From assembly GCF_002812985.1 (NCBI RefSeq), contig NZ_PGCP01000019.1, positions 37,520 through 101,519 of the forward strand: a DNA stretch of 64,000 nucleotides. The letters run 5' to 3'. Positions within the stretch are counted from its first letter, which is position 1; every line of letters begins with the position of its first letter. The stretch is from Aeromonas lusitana. GTDB lineage: Bacteria; Pseudomonadota; Gammaproteobacteria; Enterobacterales; Aeromonadaceae. Below, piece after piece: positions 9,232 to 17,272 of this stretch. The position numbers were made by a program, and so were the translations under genes. The notes below the pieces were generated by a model that was not told where the DNA came from, searched no databases, and saw only the letters and a program-made list of their open reading frames with translations.

Positions 9232-9317
9232 GCGCCTCCTTCCTGATGTCGTTTTCACCGTTTCTCGCCCGTGAGCAGGTTCAGGTCGCGGCTCGATTGA
9301 AAGGAGCTCAAGCATGA
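9228..9317 (+). CDS. Possible 29-codon coupling ORF between ccmE and ccmF
   Basis: A 29-codon frame starts within the ccmE stop (ATGA) and ends within the ccmF start (ATGA). A strong ribosome site, GAAGGGGG, lies seven bases before its ATG. The peptide begins [13 protein letters not shown] and ends RLKGAQA, which resembles the ccmE end QLKGAKQ. It could carry ribosomes from ccmE to ccmF, or the final codons could be a worn copy of the ccmE tail. It could equally be chance; no family is recognised. Confidence 0.3.
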   Translation: MSASFLMSFSPFLAREQVQVAARLKGAQA

Positions 9318-11269
9318 TCCCAGAACTCGGGCAATTCGCACTGATCCTGGCGTTTGCCACCGCCCTGCTGCTCGGCAGCTACCCGCTGCTCGGCGCAAGC
9401 TGGGGCCGTATCGGCATGATGTCGGCGGCCCGTCCGCTCGCCTATGCCCAGTTCCTGCTGCTGCTGTTGTCGTTCCTCTGCCTGACCTGGGCCTTTGTGG
9501 ACAACGACTTCACCGTGCAGTACGTGGCTACCAACTCCAACAGCCTGCTGCCGCTCGCCTACCGCATCTCTGCGGTGTGGGGCGCCCACGAGGGCTCCTT
9601 GCTGCTGTGGGTGTTGACGCTCGGCGGCTGGACCGCCGCCGTGGCCCTGCTGAGCCGCAGCCTGCCGCTCGATGCGGTGGCGCGAGTGCTCGGGGTGCTC
9701 GGCCTCATCTCGGTGGGCTTCACCGCCTTCGTGCTGTTCACCTCGGATCCCTTCACCCGTACCCTGCCGTACTTCCCGGTGGATGGGCGCGACTTGAATC
9801 CGCTGTTGCAGGATCCCGGCCTCATCTTCCACCCGCCCATGCTCTACATGGGTTATGTGGGCTTCTCGGTGGCCTTCGCCTTCGCCATCGCCTCCTTGAT
9901 GACGGGACGTTTGGATGCCACCTGGGCGCGCTGGTCCCGTCCCTGGACCATGGCCGCCTGGGTGTTCCTGACCCTCGGCATAGTGCTCGGCTCCTGGTGG
10001 GCCTATTATGAGCTCGGCTGGGGCGGCTGGTGGTTCTGGGATCCGGTGGAAAACGCCTCCTTCATGCCCTGGCTGGCGGGCACGGCGCTGCTCCATTCCC
10101 TGTCGGTGAGTGAGAAACGCGCAACCTTCAAGGCCTGGACAGTGCTGCTGGCACTCTCTGCCTTCTCCCTGAGCCTGCTCGGTACCTTCCTGGTGCGCTC
10201 CGGCGTGCTGGTGTCGGTCCATGCCTTCGCCTCGGATCCGACTCGCGGCCTCTTTATCCTCGGCTTCCTGCTGGCGGTGATCGGCAGCTCCCTGCTGCTG
10301 TTCGCCTTCAAAGGCTCCCAGGTCAAGAGCCACGGCAAGCACGAGCTGTGGAGCCGGGAGACCCTGCTGCTTGGCAACAACATACTGCTGGTGGCGGGCC
10401 TGTTGACCGTGCTGCTCGGCACCCTGCTGCCCCTGGTGCACAAGGAGCTGGGGCTGGGTAGCATCTCCATCGGTACCCCCTTCTTCAACCATATCTACAG
10501 CTGGCTCATCATCCCGTTCGCCCTGCTGCTGGGGCTGGGCCCTTTGTTCCGCTGGCGCCGTCAGGAGCTGGGTGAGCTCAAACTCAAGGTGATATTGGCG
10601 CTGGTATTGAGCCTGGCAGCCGCGATCGGCCTGCCCTTGTTGCTGGCTGAAGAGTTCAAACCCTGGGCCGCACTCGGCATCGGGCTCGGCACCTGGATCA
10701 TCATCACCAGCGTGCAGGAGACCTGGGTGCGCGCCACCCACAAGCACGACTTCACCACCGGGGTGCGCAAGCTTGGCAACAGCCACTGGGCCATGATCCT
10801 GGGTCATGTGGGGCTCGCGGTCAGCATCATAGGCATCGCCTGCACCCAGAACTACAGCATCGAGAAGGACCTGCGTATGCAGGCAGGCGATCGGGTGCAC
10901 TTTGCCGACTACGAATTTGTCTTCACCGGCATCAAGGAGAAGAACGGTCCGAACTACGACGGCTTCAAGGGCGTGCTGGAAGTGCACAGGGACGGCAAGC
11001 AGGTCGCTCTGCTCAAGCCGGAGAAGCGGATGTACAAGGTGAGTCGCATGCCGATGACGGAAGCCGCCATCGATGCGGGCATCACCCGGGATCTCTATGC
11101 GGCGCTCGGCGAGCAGCTCGACAACGGCGCCTGGGCGGTGCGCATCTACTACAAGCCGTTCGTGCGCTGGATCTGGTTCGGCGGCGTCTTCATGGCCATC
11201 GGCGGCGTGCTGGCGATGCTGGACAAACGCTATCGTTTCGGTCGTCGTGAAGAGGAATCCAAGCCATGA
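9314..11269 (+). CDS. ccmF: Haem lyase core subunit CcmF
   Basis: The 651-residue polytopic membrane protein is the core of the haem-ligation complex CcmFHI. It holds the WWD domain (WGGWWFWDPVENASFMPWL, about 236-254) and periplasmic histidines in the HEGSLLLW and LLHSLSV regions. About 14 hydrophobic segments precede a soluble periplasmic domain near the C terminus. A good ribosome site (AAAGGAGCT) precedes the ATG. The stop overlaps the start of dsbE by four bases. Confidence 0.97.
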   Translation: MIPELGQFALILAFATALLLGSYPLLGASWGRIGMMSAARPLAYAQFLLLLLSFLCLTWAFVDNDFTVQYVATNSNSLLPLAYRISAVWGAHEGSLLLWVLTLGGWTAAVALLSRSLPLDAVARVLGVLGLISVGFTAFVLFTSDPFTRTLPYFPVDGRDLNPLLQDPGLIFHPPMLYMGYVGFSVAFAFAIASLMTGRLDATWARWSRPWTMAAWVFLTLGIVLGSWWAYYELGWGGWWFWDPVENASFMPWLAGTALLHSLSVSEKRATFKAWTVLLALSAFSLSLLGTFLVRSGVLVSVHAFASDPTRGLFILGFLLAVIGSSLLLFAFKGSQVKSHGKHELWSRETLLLGNNILLVAGLLTVLLGTLLPLVHKELGLGSISIGTPFFNHIYSWLIIPFALLLGLGPLFRWRRQELGELKLKVILALVLSLAAAIGLPLLLAEEFKPWAALGIGLGTWIIITSVQETWVRATHKHDFTTGVRKLGNSHWAMILGHVGLAVSIIGIACTQNYSIEKDLRMQAGDRVHFADYEFVFTGIKEKNGPNYDGFKGVLEVHRDGKQVALLKPEKRMYKVSRMPMTEAAIDAGITRDLYAALGEQLDNGAWAVRIYYKPFVRWIWFGGVFMAIGGVLAMLDKRYRFGRREEESKP

Positions 11270-11796
11270 GCCGTAAAACCTGGTTGTTTCTGCTGCCGTT
11301 CATCATCTTCCTGATGGGGGCCGTGTTCCTGTTCAAGGGGCTCTATTCCGATCCGACCAAGCTGGAATCCGTGATGGTGGACAAGGAGGTGCCCGTGTTC
11401 ACCCTGCAGGATATCTATGATCTCAACAAGCAGCACGACAGGAGCATCCTCAAGGGCCGCCCCATGCTGCTTAACGTCTGGGCGACCTGGTGCCCGACCT
11501 GTTATGGGGAGCACACCTACCTCAAGCAGCTCGCGGGGCAGGGCATCTATATCGTCGGCATGAACTACAAGGACGAGCGGGACAAGGCCATCAAGTGGTT
11601 GGCCGAGCTCGGCAACCCGTATCAGATCAACCTCTACGATCCGGATGGCATGCTGGGACTGGATCTCGGCGTCTACGGCGCCCCCGAGACCTTCTTTATC
11701 GACAGTCAGGGCATCATCCGTTACCGCCACGTGGGGGACGTCAATCCCGAAGTCTGGGCCTCGACCCTCAAACCCATCTATGACGCCATGAAATAA
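11266..11796 (+). CDS. dsbE: Thiol:disulfide interchange protein DsbE/CcmG
   Basis: The 176-residue membrane-tethered thioredoxin-like protein reduces apocytochrome c or CcmH before haem attachment. An N-terminal anchor (LFLLPFIIFLMGAVFLF) precedes the thioredoxin fold with active site WATWCPTCYGEH, plus the cis-Pro region GVYGAPETFFID, both diagnostic of CcmG. Position between ccmF and ccmH is canonical. Confidence 0.96.
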   Translation: MSRKTWLFLLPFIIFLMGAVFLFKGLYSDPTKLESVMVDKEVPVFTLQDIYDLNKQHDRSILKGRPMLLNVWATWCPTCYGEHTYLKQLAGQGIYIVGMNYKDERDKAIKWLAELGNPYQINLYDPDGMLGLDLGVYGAPETFFIDSQGIIRYRHVGDVNPEVWASTLKPIYDAMK

Positions 11797-11807
11797 GGGA
11801 GCGACCG

Positions 11808-12287
11808 ATGAAAACGCTTATTGCGTCCTTGCTGCTGATGGCGGGACTGTTTGGCGCCGGTCAGGCCCGAGCTGCCATCGATGTCTATACCTTCGACAGC
11901 GACGCTCAGGAGCAGACCTTCCGGGAGCTGACCAAGGAGCTGCGTTGCCCCAAGTGTCAGAACCAGGACATCGCCGACTCCAACGCCGGGCTCGCCAAGG
12001 ACCTGCGTGACAAGACTTATCAGATGGTACGGGAGGGCAAGGACAAGCAGCAGGTGGTGGATTACATGGTGGCCCGCTACGGCAACTTCATCCTCTATGA
12101 TCCGCCCCTGATGGCCTCGACCCTGATCCTCTGGCTCGGCCCCTTGCTGGTCATCGTCATCGGCGCCACCACAGTGGTGGTGCGAAGCCGCCGCCGTTCC
12201 CCCGCCGCCGCACAGGCCGAGAGTGCCCTGAGCGAACAAGAGCAGGCACGGCTGGCTGCCCTGCTCAAAGAGGAAGAGAAACAATGA
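11808..12287 (+). CDS. ccmH: Cytochrome c maturation protein CcmH
   Basis: The 159-residue protein presents apocytochrome thiols for ligation. A cleavable signal peptide (about 1-22, ending GQARA) is followed by the redox motif LRCPKCQNQDIADSNA, a helical segment, one transmembrane helix (about 105-125) and a charged tail. The motif residues between the cysteines (CPKC) differ from the commoner CVVC type. The N-terminal CcmH and the following CcmI are separate genes, unlike E. coli where they are fused. Its stop overlaps the ccmI start. Confidence 0.95.
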   Translation: MKTLIASLLLMAGLFGAGQARAAIDVYTFDSDAQEQTFRELTKELRCPKCQNQDIADSNAGLAKDLRDKTYQMVREGKDKQQVVDYMVARYGNFILYDPPLMASTLILWLGPLLVIVIGATTVVVRSRRRSPAAAQAESALSEQEQARLAALLKEEEKQ

Positions 12288-13570
12288 CCGCATTCTGGAT
12301 TTTGGGCGCGGCCCTGCTGGTATTGGTCAGCCTGGCGCTGATCCTGCCGCTGTGGCGTGGTGAGGCTCGTCAGAGCATCAGCCGCTCGGCCCTCAACAAG
12401 CAGCTCTATCGCCAGCGGGTGCTCGAGATAGGCGAGGAACGTGAGCAGGGGGTGCTGGCGGAGGAATCCGAGTCCCTGGTGGAGCTGCAGCGCAGTTTGC
12501 TCGATGACATCCCAGACGTGGAGCAGACCGCCCGCGGTGGCAAGAGTCTGATCTGGATCCCGGGTGTGCTGGTGCTGGTAGTGGTGAGCGTCGGCCTCTA
12601 CTACAAGCTCGGCGCCTGGCAAGAGGTGCAGCGCTGGCAGGATGCCAGCGGCCGGCTCGGGGAGCTCAGCAACCGTATCCTGGTGGAACGAGATGCCCAG
12701 GTGACCGAGCAGGATCTGCTGGACTTCACCCTGGCGCTGCGCACTCGCCTCAAGGACGAGCCGAACGACTATCGTGGCTGGCTGCTGCTGGGGCGGTTGA
12801 CCCTGGATGGCAACGATCCCGAGATGGCCCGTGAGGCGCTGGAGCGAGCCTATGAGCTGGCCCCGCAAAAATCCATGGTGGCCGTGCCCTATGCCCAGGC
12901 CCTGATGATGACGGGATCCGAGGCCCAGGCCGATCAGCTGCTGCAAGGGGCCATCGCCCAGGATCCGGCCAATATCGAGGCCCGCTCCGTCTATGCCTTC
13001 ATGGCACTGCAGAAAGAGGACTTCCAGACCGCCCTCGGTCGCTGGCAGGCCATGTTGCCGCTGCTGGAGAAGGGCTCGACCCGCTATGTGATGGTGGAGC
13101 GCTCCATCGAGTATGCCGAGCAGCAGCTGCGCCAGCGCGGCATCGCAGTGACTACCGCCCCGGCCTCTGCTCCGGCCGTTAAGAATGAACAAGCTGGCGC
13201 GCAGGCTCAGGTGCTGGTGGTGAAGGAGGGGGAGTTCCCGCTCCACATCACCTTGGCTCCCGGCATCCAGTTGCCGGAAGATGCTCACCTGTTCGTGTTT
13301 GCGGTGATCCCCAATGGTCCGCCCATGCCCATCGCGGTCAAGCGCATCCCTGGGCCCGCGTTCCCGCTGACCCTCTCCTTGGGAGACGGTGACGCCATGA
13401 TGGAAGGCAGCAAGCTGGCGGCTCAGCCCGAGCTGCAATTCAAGGCGCGTCTGTCTCGTGGTGGCAACGTCATGAACAAGGAAGGGGCCTTCGAGGGGGT
13501 CTCGGTGACCGTCCCTACCAGCACCATTCCGTCAGCGCCGATTGACATCCGCATCGATCACGCCCTCTAA
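12284..13570 (+). CDS. ccmI: Cytochrome c maturation protein CcmI (apocytochrome chaperone)
   Basis: The 428-residue protein starts with a transmembrane helix (ILGAALLVLVSLALILPLW), a coiled-coil region with LNKQLYRQRVLEIGEEREQG, a second membrane helix near 90-110, then TPR repeats (about 150-290: DYRGWLLLGRL, MAREALERAYELAP). The C-terminal ~120 residues form a beta-rich domain. CcmI holds the C terminus of apocytochromes for CcmF/CcmH. It ends the ccm operon; a GC-rich inverted repeat at 13580-13604 follows, without a clear T-run. Confidence 0.94.
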   Translation: MTAFWILGAALLVLVSLALILPLWRGEARQSISRSALNKQLYRQRVLEIGEEREQGVLAEESESLVELQRSLLDDIPDVEQTARGGKSLIWIPGVLVLVVVSVGLYYKLGAWQEVQRWQDASGRLGELSNRILVERDAQVTEQDLLDFTLALRTRLKDEPNDYRGWLLLGRLTLDGNDPEMAREALERAYELAPQKSMVAVPYAQALMMTGSEAQADQLLQGAIAQDPANIEARSVYAFMALQKEDFQTALGRWQAMLPLLEKGSTRYVMVERSIEYAEQQLRQRGIAVTTAPASAPAVKNEQAGAQAQVLVVKEGEFPLHITLAPGIQLPEDAHLFVFAVIPNGPPMPIAVKRIPGPAFPLTLSLGDGDAMMEGSKLAAQPELQFKARLSRGGNVMNKEGAFEGVSVTVPTSTIPSAPIDIRIDHAL

Positions 13571-13607
13571 TACCCTTTTGGCCCGACCCTGGATGGGGCG
13601 GGCCACC

Positions 13608-13613
13608 TATAAT
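13608..13613 (+). promoter_or_regulatory. Candidate -10 element of mlaA promoter
   Basis: A perfect TATAAT hexamer lies 37 bases before the mlaA ATG, just after the GC-rich inverted repeat that follows ccmI. No clear -35 is visible upstream because of the inverted repeat. Position and sequence fit a promoter that separates mlaA from the ccm operon. Confidence 0.4.
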
Positions 13614-13649
13614 TCAGATTGATTCATCATAAAAGCTTAGGATTTTCAT

Positions 13650-14456
13650 ATGTATTTGCGTTCAGGAGCATTGGCAGTGGCACTGCTGTTGGGGGGCTGT
13701 GCGGGTGGTCCTCCGAAGCCGGGTCCAGAGAGCCTGGATCTCGAAGAAACCCCAAACCGTCCCGAGGCCACCAGTACGGCCAGCGATCCACGAGATCCCT
13801 TCCAGGGCGCCAACCGCGCCATGTGGGCCGTCAACTACGACGTGCTCGAGCCCTATGTCGCCCGCCCCGTGGTGCACGGCTATGCCCGCTATGTGCCGCA
13901 AGGAGTGAGAGACAGCATTGAAAATTTCGTGGATAACTTCGATGAGCCGAGCAGCATGGTGAACCACCTGTTGGTGGGGGATCTGCCGGGGGCGGGGACC
14001 AACCTGGGCCGCTTCACCCTCAACACGACTCTGGGTCTGTTCGGCTTCTTCGATGTGGCCAAGCACGCGGGCCTCGCGCGCAATACCCTGGAGATGGATA
14101 CCGTGCTCGGCAAGGCGGACATTGGCGATGGCGCCTATATCATGGTGCCCGTCTACGGCCCGACCACCACCCGAGAGCTGGTGGGGGATACCATCGACAC
14201 CATCTACTTCCCCTACGCCCTGCTGACCTTCCCGCTGCGGGTGGTGCACTGGGCGCTGGACGGGGTGGGGACGCGTTCCAAGCTCATCGATCAGGAGCGG
14301 ATCATCGACAACGCCCTCGACCCTTATGCCCTGACCAAGGACTTCTACCTGCAGTACAACGATGGCAAGGTGAGCGGTCGCCAGCCTGAGCTCAAGCAGC
14401 AGGGCAAGGAAGATGACAGTAACCTGGACGAGTATCTGGATGAGATAGACCAGTAA
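13650..14456 (+). CDS. mlaA: Outer membrane lipoprotein MlaA (VacJ)
   Basis: The 268-residue lipoprotein removes phospholipids from the outer leaflet of the outer membrane and hands them to the periplasmic MlaC carrier. The signal peptide ends in the lipobox LLGGC. The MlaA core begins DPFQGANRAMWAVNYDVLEPYVARP and includes FVDNFDEPSSMVNHLL, GRFTLNTTLGLFGFFDVA and YIMVPVYGPTTTRELVG. An acidic tail (EDDSNLDEYLDEIDQ) closes it. It stands alone, with terminators downstream. Confidence 0.95.
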   Translation: MYLRSGALAVALLLGGCAGGPPKPGPESLDLEETPNRPEATSTASDPRDPFQGANRAMWAVNYDVLEPYVARPVVHGYARYVPQGVRDSIENFVDNFDEPSSMVNHLLVGDLPGAGTNLGRFTLNTTLGLFGFFDVAKHAGLARNTLEMDTVLGKADIGDGAYIMVPVYGPTTTRELVGDTIDTIYFPYALLTFPLRVVHWALDGVGTRSKLIDQERIIDNALDPYALTKDFYLQYNDGKVSGRQPELKQQGKEDDSNLDEYLDEIDQ

Positions 14457-14481
14457 GCGTCAGCTGCATGTGAATTGAATA

Positions 14482-14506
14482 AAGAGGGCGCCAGTGGCGC
14501 CCTTCT
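14482..14506 (+). terminator. Terminator after mlaA
   Basis: Inverted repeat GGGCGCC-agt-GGCGCCC with flanking AAG/CTT pairs and a T-rich run (TTCTTGTT) lies 25 bases after the mlaA stop. Confidence 0.8.
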
Positions 14507-14527
14507 TGTTGGCTATCAACCATAAAA

Positions 14528-14554
14528 AAAACGCCCCGCGATGCGGGGCGTTTT
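14528..14554 (-). terminator. Terminator after sodB
   Basis: AAAACGCCCCGC and its complement form a 12-bp stem with a 3-base loop. Read on the minus strand it ends in a run of T, placing it as the sodB terminator 15 bases beyond the sodB stop. Confidence 0.85.
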
Positions 14555-14569
14555 GGCAAGAGGGGCCGA

Positions 14570-15154
14570 TTAGGCGGCCAGGTTCTTGGCCACGAATTCC
14601 CAGTTGACCAGGGTCCAGAAGGTTTCCATGTACTTCGGACGCAGGTTGCGGAAATCGATGTAGTAGGCGTGCTCCCACAGGTCGACGGTCAGCAGCGGGG
14701 TGGTCCCGGCTTCGGTCAGCGGGCAGCCGGCGTTGGAGGTGTTGACGATGGCCAGGGAGCCGTCGGCTTTCTTCACCAGCCAGGTCCAGCTTGAACCGAA
14801 GTTGCCGATGGCAGACTTGGTGAAAGCATCCTTGAACTCGGCGAAGGAGCCGAAGGCCTTATTGATGGCATCAGCCAGGGCGCCAGTCGGCTCGCCACCG
14901 CCGTTCGGGGAGAGGCAGTGCCAGTAGAAGGTGTGGTTCCAGATCTGGGCGGCGTTGTTGAAGACACCACCGGTGGAGGTCTTGATGATCTCTTCCAGAG
15001 ACTTGCCTTCAAACTCGGTACCCGGCACCAGGTTGTTCAGGTTGACCACGTAGGTGTTGTGGTGCTTGCCGTGATGGTATTCCAGTGTTTCCTGGGAGAT
15101 GTGCGGTTCCAGTGCATTGATTGCATAGGGCAGAGCGGGAAGTTCGAATGCCAT
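14570..15154 (-). CDS. sodB: Superoxide dismutase [Fe] SodB
   Basis: The 194-residue enzyme converts superoxide to hydrogen peroxide and oxygen in the cytoplasm. Metal ligands are visible in the standard pattern: His in LEYHHGKHH, His in [11 protein letters not shown], and Asp/His in VDLWEHAYY. The iron-type signature includes [10 protein letters not shown] and [12 protein letters not shown], as in E. coli SodB. Start [11 protein letters not shown] is the family start. It has its own 5' region of about 285 bases shared with the divergent grxD. Confidence 0.97.
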   Translation of the reverse strand: MAFELPALPYAINALEPHISQETLEYHHGKHHNTYVVNLNNLVPGTEFEGKSLEEIIKTSTGGVFNNAAQIWNHTFYWHCLSPNGGGEPTGALADAINKAFGSFAEFKDAFTKSAIGNFGSSWTWLVKKADGSLAIVNTSNAGCPLTEAGTTPLLTVDLWEHAYYIDFRNLRPKYMETFWTLVNWEFVAKNLAA

Positions 15155-15439
15155 TTTCTACTCTCCATTGGCTGGACCGTGCGAAAGCGACGGTTGCAAG
15201 ACATTGCGTACTCTTTTCTATTTTGAAAAGAATTGTTGTTAAAATAGGGGGCCAGAGGCCCAAAGCCCATCGATTGTAGCAGTATCAAAGATGGGCTAAC
15301 AACTCTTGATTCTCGCCATGACTTGGATCAAGCTGCCGCTTATTGACCCATCTCTTCTTGCACTTCCCCTGGTTTGCCAGTTTGTGGTCTGCCCGGTTTG
15401 CAGTAGAATGGCCGCCGAAATCGCTCTAGTGAGGCATCT

Positions 15440-15784
15440 ATGGAAACTATCGAAAAGATCAAACAGCAACTGGCTGACAATCCCATCATCCTGTACATGA
15501 AGGGTTCCCCCAAGCTTCCGAGCTGCGGTTTCTCTGCCCAGGCTTCCCAGGCCATGATGTCCTGCGGCGAGCCGTTTGCTTACGTCGACATCCTGCAAAA
15601 CCCGGACATCCGTGCCGAGTTGCCGAAGTTTGCCAACTGGCCGACCTTCCCCCAGCTGTGGGTGGAAGGGGAGCTGATCGGCGGCTGCGACATCATGATC
15701 GAGATGTTCCAGGCCGGCGAACTGCAGACCCTGATCAAGGAAGTGGCCGCCAAGCACAAGCAGGATGAAGCTGCCGCCGAATAA
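15440..15784 (+). CDS. grxD: Monothiol glutaredoxin GrxD
   Basis: The 114-residue monothiol glutaredoxin carries the CGFS active site (PSCGFSAQA, residue ~30) and the glutathione/Fe-S contact motifs WPTFPQLWVEGELIGGCDI. Such proteins bind [2Fe-2S] clusters with BolA partners and move iron-sulfur clusters. It is divergent from sodB; the 285 bases between hold both promoters, in which I see no convincing Fur box. A symmetric terminator follows. Confidence 0.96.
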   Translation: METIEKIKQQLADNPIILYMKGSPKLPSCGFSAQASQAMMSCGEPFAYVDILQNPDIRAELPKFANWPTFPQLWVEGELIGGCDIMIEMFQAGELQTLIKEVAAKHKQDEAAAE

Positions 15785-15802
15785 GGTTGCATCCGCATCA
15801 TG

Positions 15803-15835
15803 AAAAAAGGGGGAGCCATCGGCTCCCCCTTTTTT
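15803..15835. terminator. Bidirectional terminator between grxD and the RNA methyltransferase gene
   Basis: GGGGGAGCC-atc-GGCTCCCCC is flanked by A6 and T6, so it can stop transcription on both strands. The two flanking genes converge on it. Confidence 0.9.
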
Positions 15836-15851
15836 ATTCCAGCCGATGGTA

Positions 15852-17063
15852 TCAGCCGATGCGCTCGATGCGCGCCATGTAGAAGCCATCGAAGCCGGTC
15901 GCGGCCGGGCTGACGCTGTGATCATCCAGCAACCGGTAGTTGTCGTTGGCGGCCAGGAACTTGTCCACCTGCTGGCGGTTCTCCTGGGGCAGGATGGAGC
16001 AGGTCGCGTAGACCAGGATGCCGCCGACCTTGGTCATCTGGCTGTAGCGCTGCAGTATCTCTTCTTGCAGGGCGACCAGTACCGGCAGACGCTCGGCGGT
16101 GTCGCGCCACTTGGCATCCGGGTTGCGCTTGAGCACACCCAGCCCGGAGCAGGGCACGTCCAGCAGCACCCGATCGGCGGTGCCCTTGAGGCGCTTGACC
16201 GTCTTGCTGCTCTCGATGACCCGGGTCTCCACGTTGTGGGCACCGGCGCGGCGAGCACGTTGCTTGAGATTCTCCAGCTTCCACTCTTCCACGTCCATCG
16301 CCAGCAGACGGCCCTTGCCGTTCATCATGGCGGCGATGTGCAGGGTCTTGCCACCGGCACCGGCGCAGGCGTCGATGACGCGCATGCCAGGGGTGACTTC
16401 CAGGGCCGCGGCCACCAGCTGGGAGCCGGCATCCTGCTGCTCGAACCAGCCATCGGCGAAGGCCTTGGTGCGGAACAGGGCGGCGTCAGAGGTCACCTGC
16501 AGGGCGGTGGCGACACCCTCGACCGGAATGGTGGTGATATGTTCCTTGGCCAGCACGGCCTGCAACTCTTCCCGCGTGCCCTTGAGGGTGTTGACCCGCA
16601 GGTAGCGCTTGGGCATCCAGGCCAGGGCGGCACGTTCGGCAGGCCAGGCGTCGCCGAGCTGCTCGCTGCCGAGCTTCTCCAGCCAGGTCGGGCAGCCGTC
16701 CATCAGCACAGGGTTCTTCTTGGCCTCGGTGAGGCGGCGGCGGAAGGCCTCCTCGTTGAAGCGATCCAGCGTCGGGTGGTTGGGCTGAGCTATCTTGTGG
16801 AAGGCGTGCCAGCTGTGCAGCAGCGGCCAGACGTTCTTGGCGGCCTGGCGCACCTGAATGCCGGTCAGGGCGCAGTAGAGGCTGAGGCGGCGCAACAGAT
16901 CGCCGGTGACCAGGGCAATCCTTGCCTGTTCTTGCGGTTTGAGTTCGATGCCGGAGAAGTGACGGGCATAGGCTCGGTCGAGGGTGAGACCCTGAGCCAG
17001 AACATCGTCAACGATGGCAACGACCAGATCCCCGAAACGGGGCAACAGTGGGGACTTGAGCAT
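15852..17063 (-). CDS. RsmB/NOP family RNA (cytosine-C5) methyltransferase
   Basis: This SAM-dependent enzyme of about 403 residues belongs to the NOL1/NOP2/Sun family. The N-terminal part resembles the RNA-binding region of RsmB-type proteins. The catalytic domain has DACAGAGGKTLHIAAMM (SAM site), LLDVPCSGLGVL (Cys of motif IV) and VYATCSILPQEN (catalytic Cys of motif VI). I chose the ATG at 17063 (MLKSPLLPRFGDLVV) because similarity to the family starts there; the frame is open for 25 codons upstream. The exact rRNA or tRNA target is not evident. Confidence 0.87.
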   Translation of the reverse strand: MLKSPLLPRFGDLVVAIVDDVLAQGLTLDRAYARHFSGIELKPQEQARIALVTGDLLRRLSLYCALTGIQVRQAAKNVWPLLHSWHAFHKIAQPNHPTLDRFNEEAFRRRLTEAKKNPVLMDGCPTWLEKLGSEQLGDAWPAERAALAWMPKRYLRVNTLKGTREELQAVLAKEHITTIPVEGVATALQVTSDAALFRTKAFADGWFEQQDAGSQLVAAALEVTPGMRVIDACAGAGGKTLHIAAMMNGKGRLLAMDVEEWKLENLKQRARRAGAHNVETRVIESSKTVKRLKGTADRVLLDVPCSGLGVLKRNPDAKWRDTAERLPVLVALQEEILQRYSQMTKVGGILVYATCSILPQENRQQVDKFLAANDNYRLLDDHSVSPAATGFDGFYMARIERIG

Positions 17064-17272
17064 GAGATTAACCTTGGCCAAAAAAAGATGAACCGGCCCC
17101 ATCACGGAGGGGGTTCTGAAACGGACAAATCCGCGCAATGATAGGGGCTAGACTGAGTTGGCGCAACCATCCCCATACGGGGAATGTACAGGGGATGGTG
17201 CTGGACTTGGTTGTGCAGCAGGAAAATGATGCCGTGGCAGTTCGGGTGAACGCATTAAAAAGGACTAACAAG

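Noticed and set aside
9308..10987. 559-codon frame antisense to ccmF
   Set aside because: His/Gln-rich composition typical of the reverse strand of a GC-rich real gene; ccmF is certain.
15155..15439. Fur box in the sodB/grxD intergenic region
   Set aside because: AT-rich stretches exist but none fits the 19-base Fur palindrome well enough.
15846..17141. 431-codon plus-strand frame opposite the RNA methyltransferase
   Set aside because: It mirrors the real minus-strand gene, whose catalytic motifs are clear.
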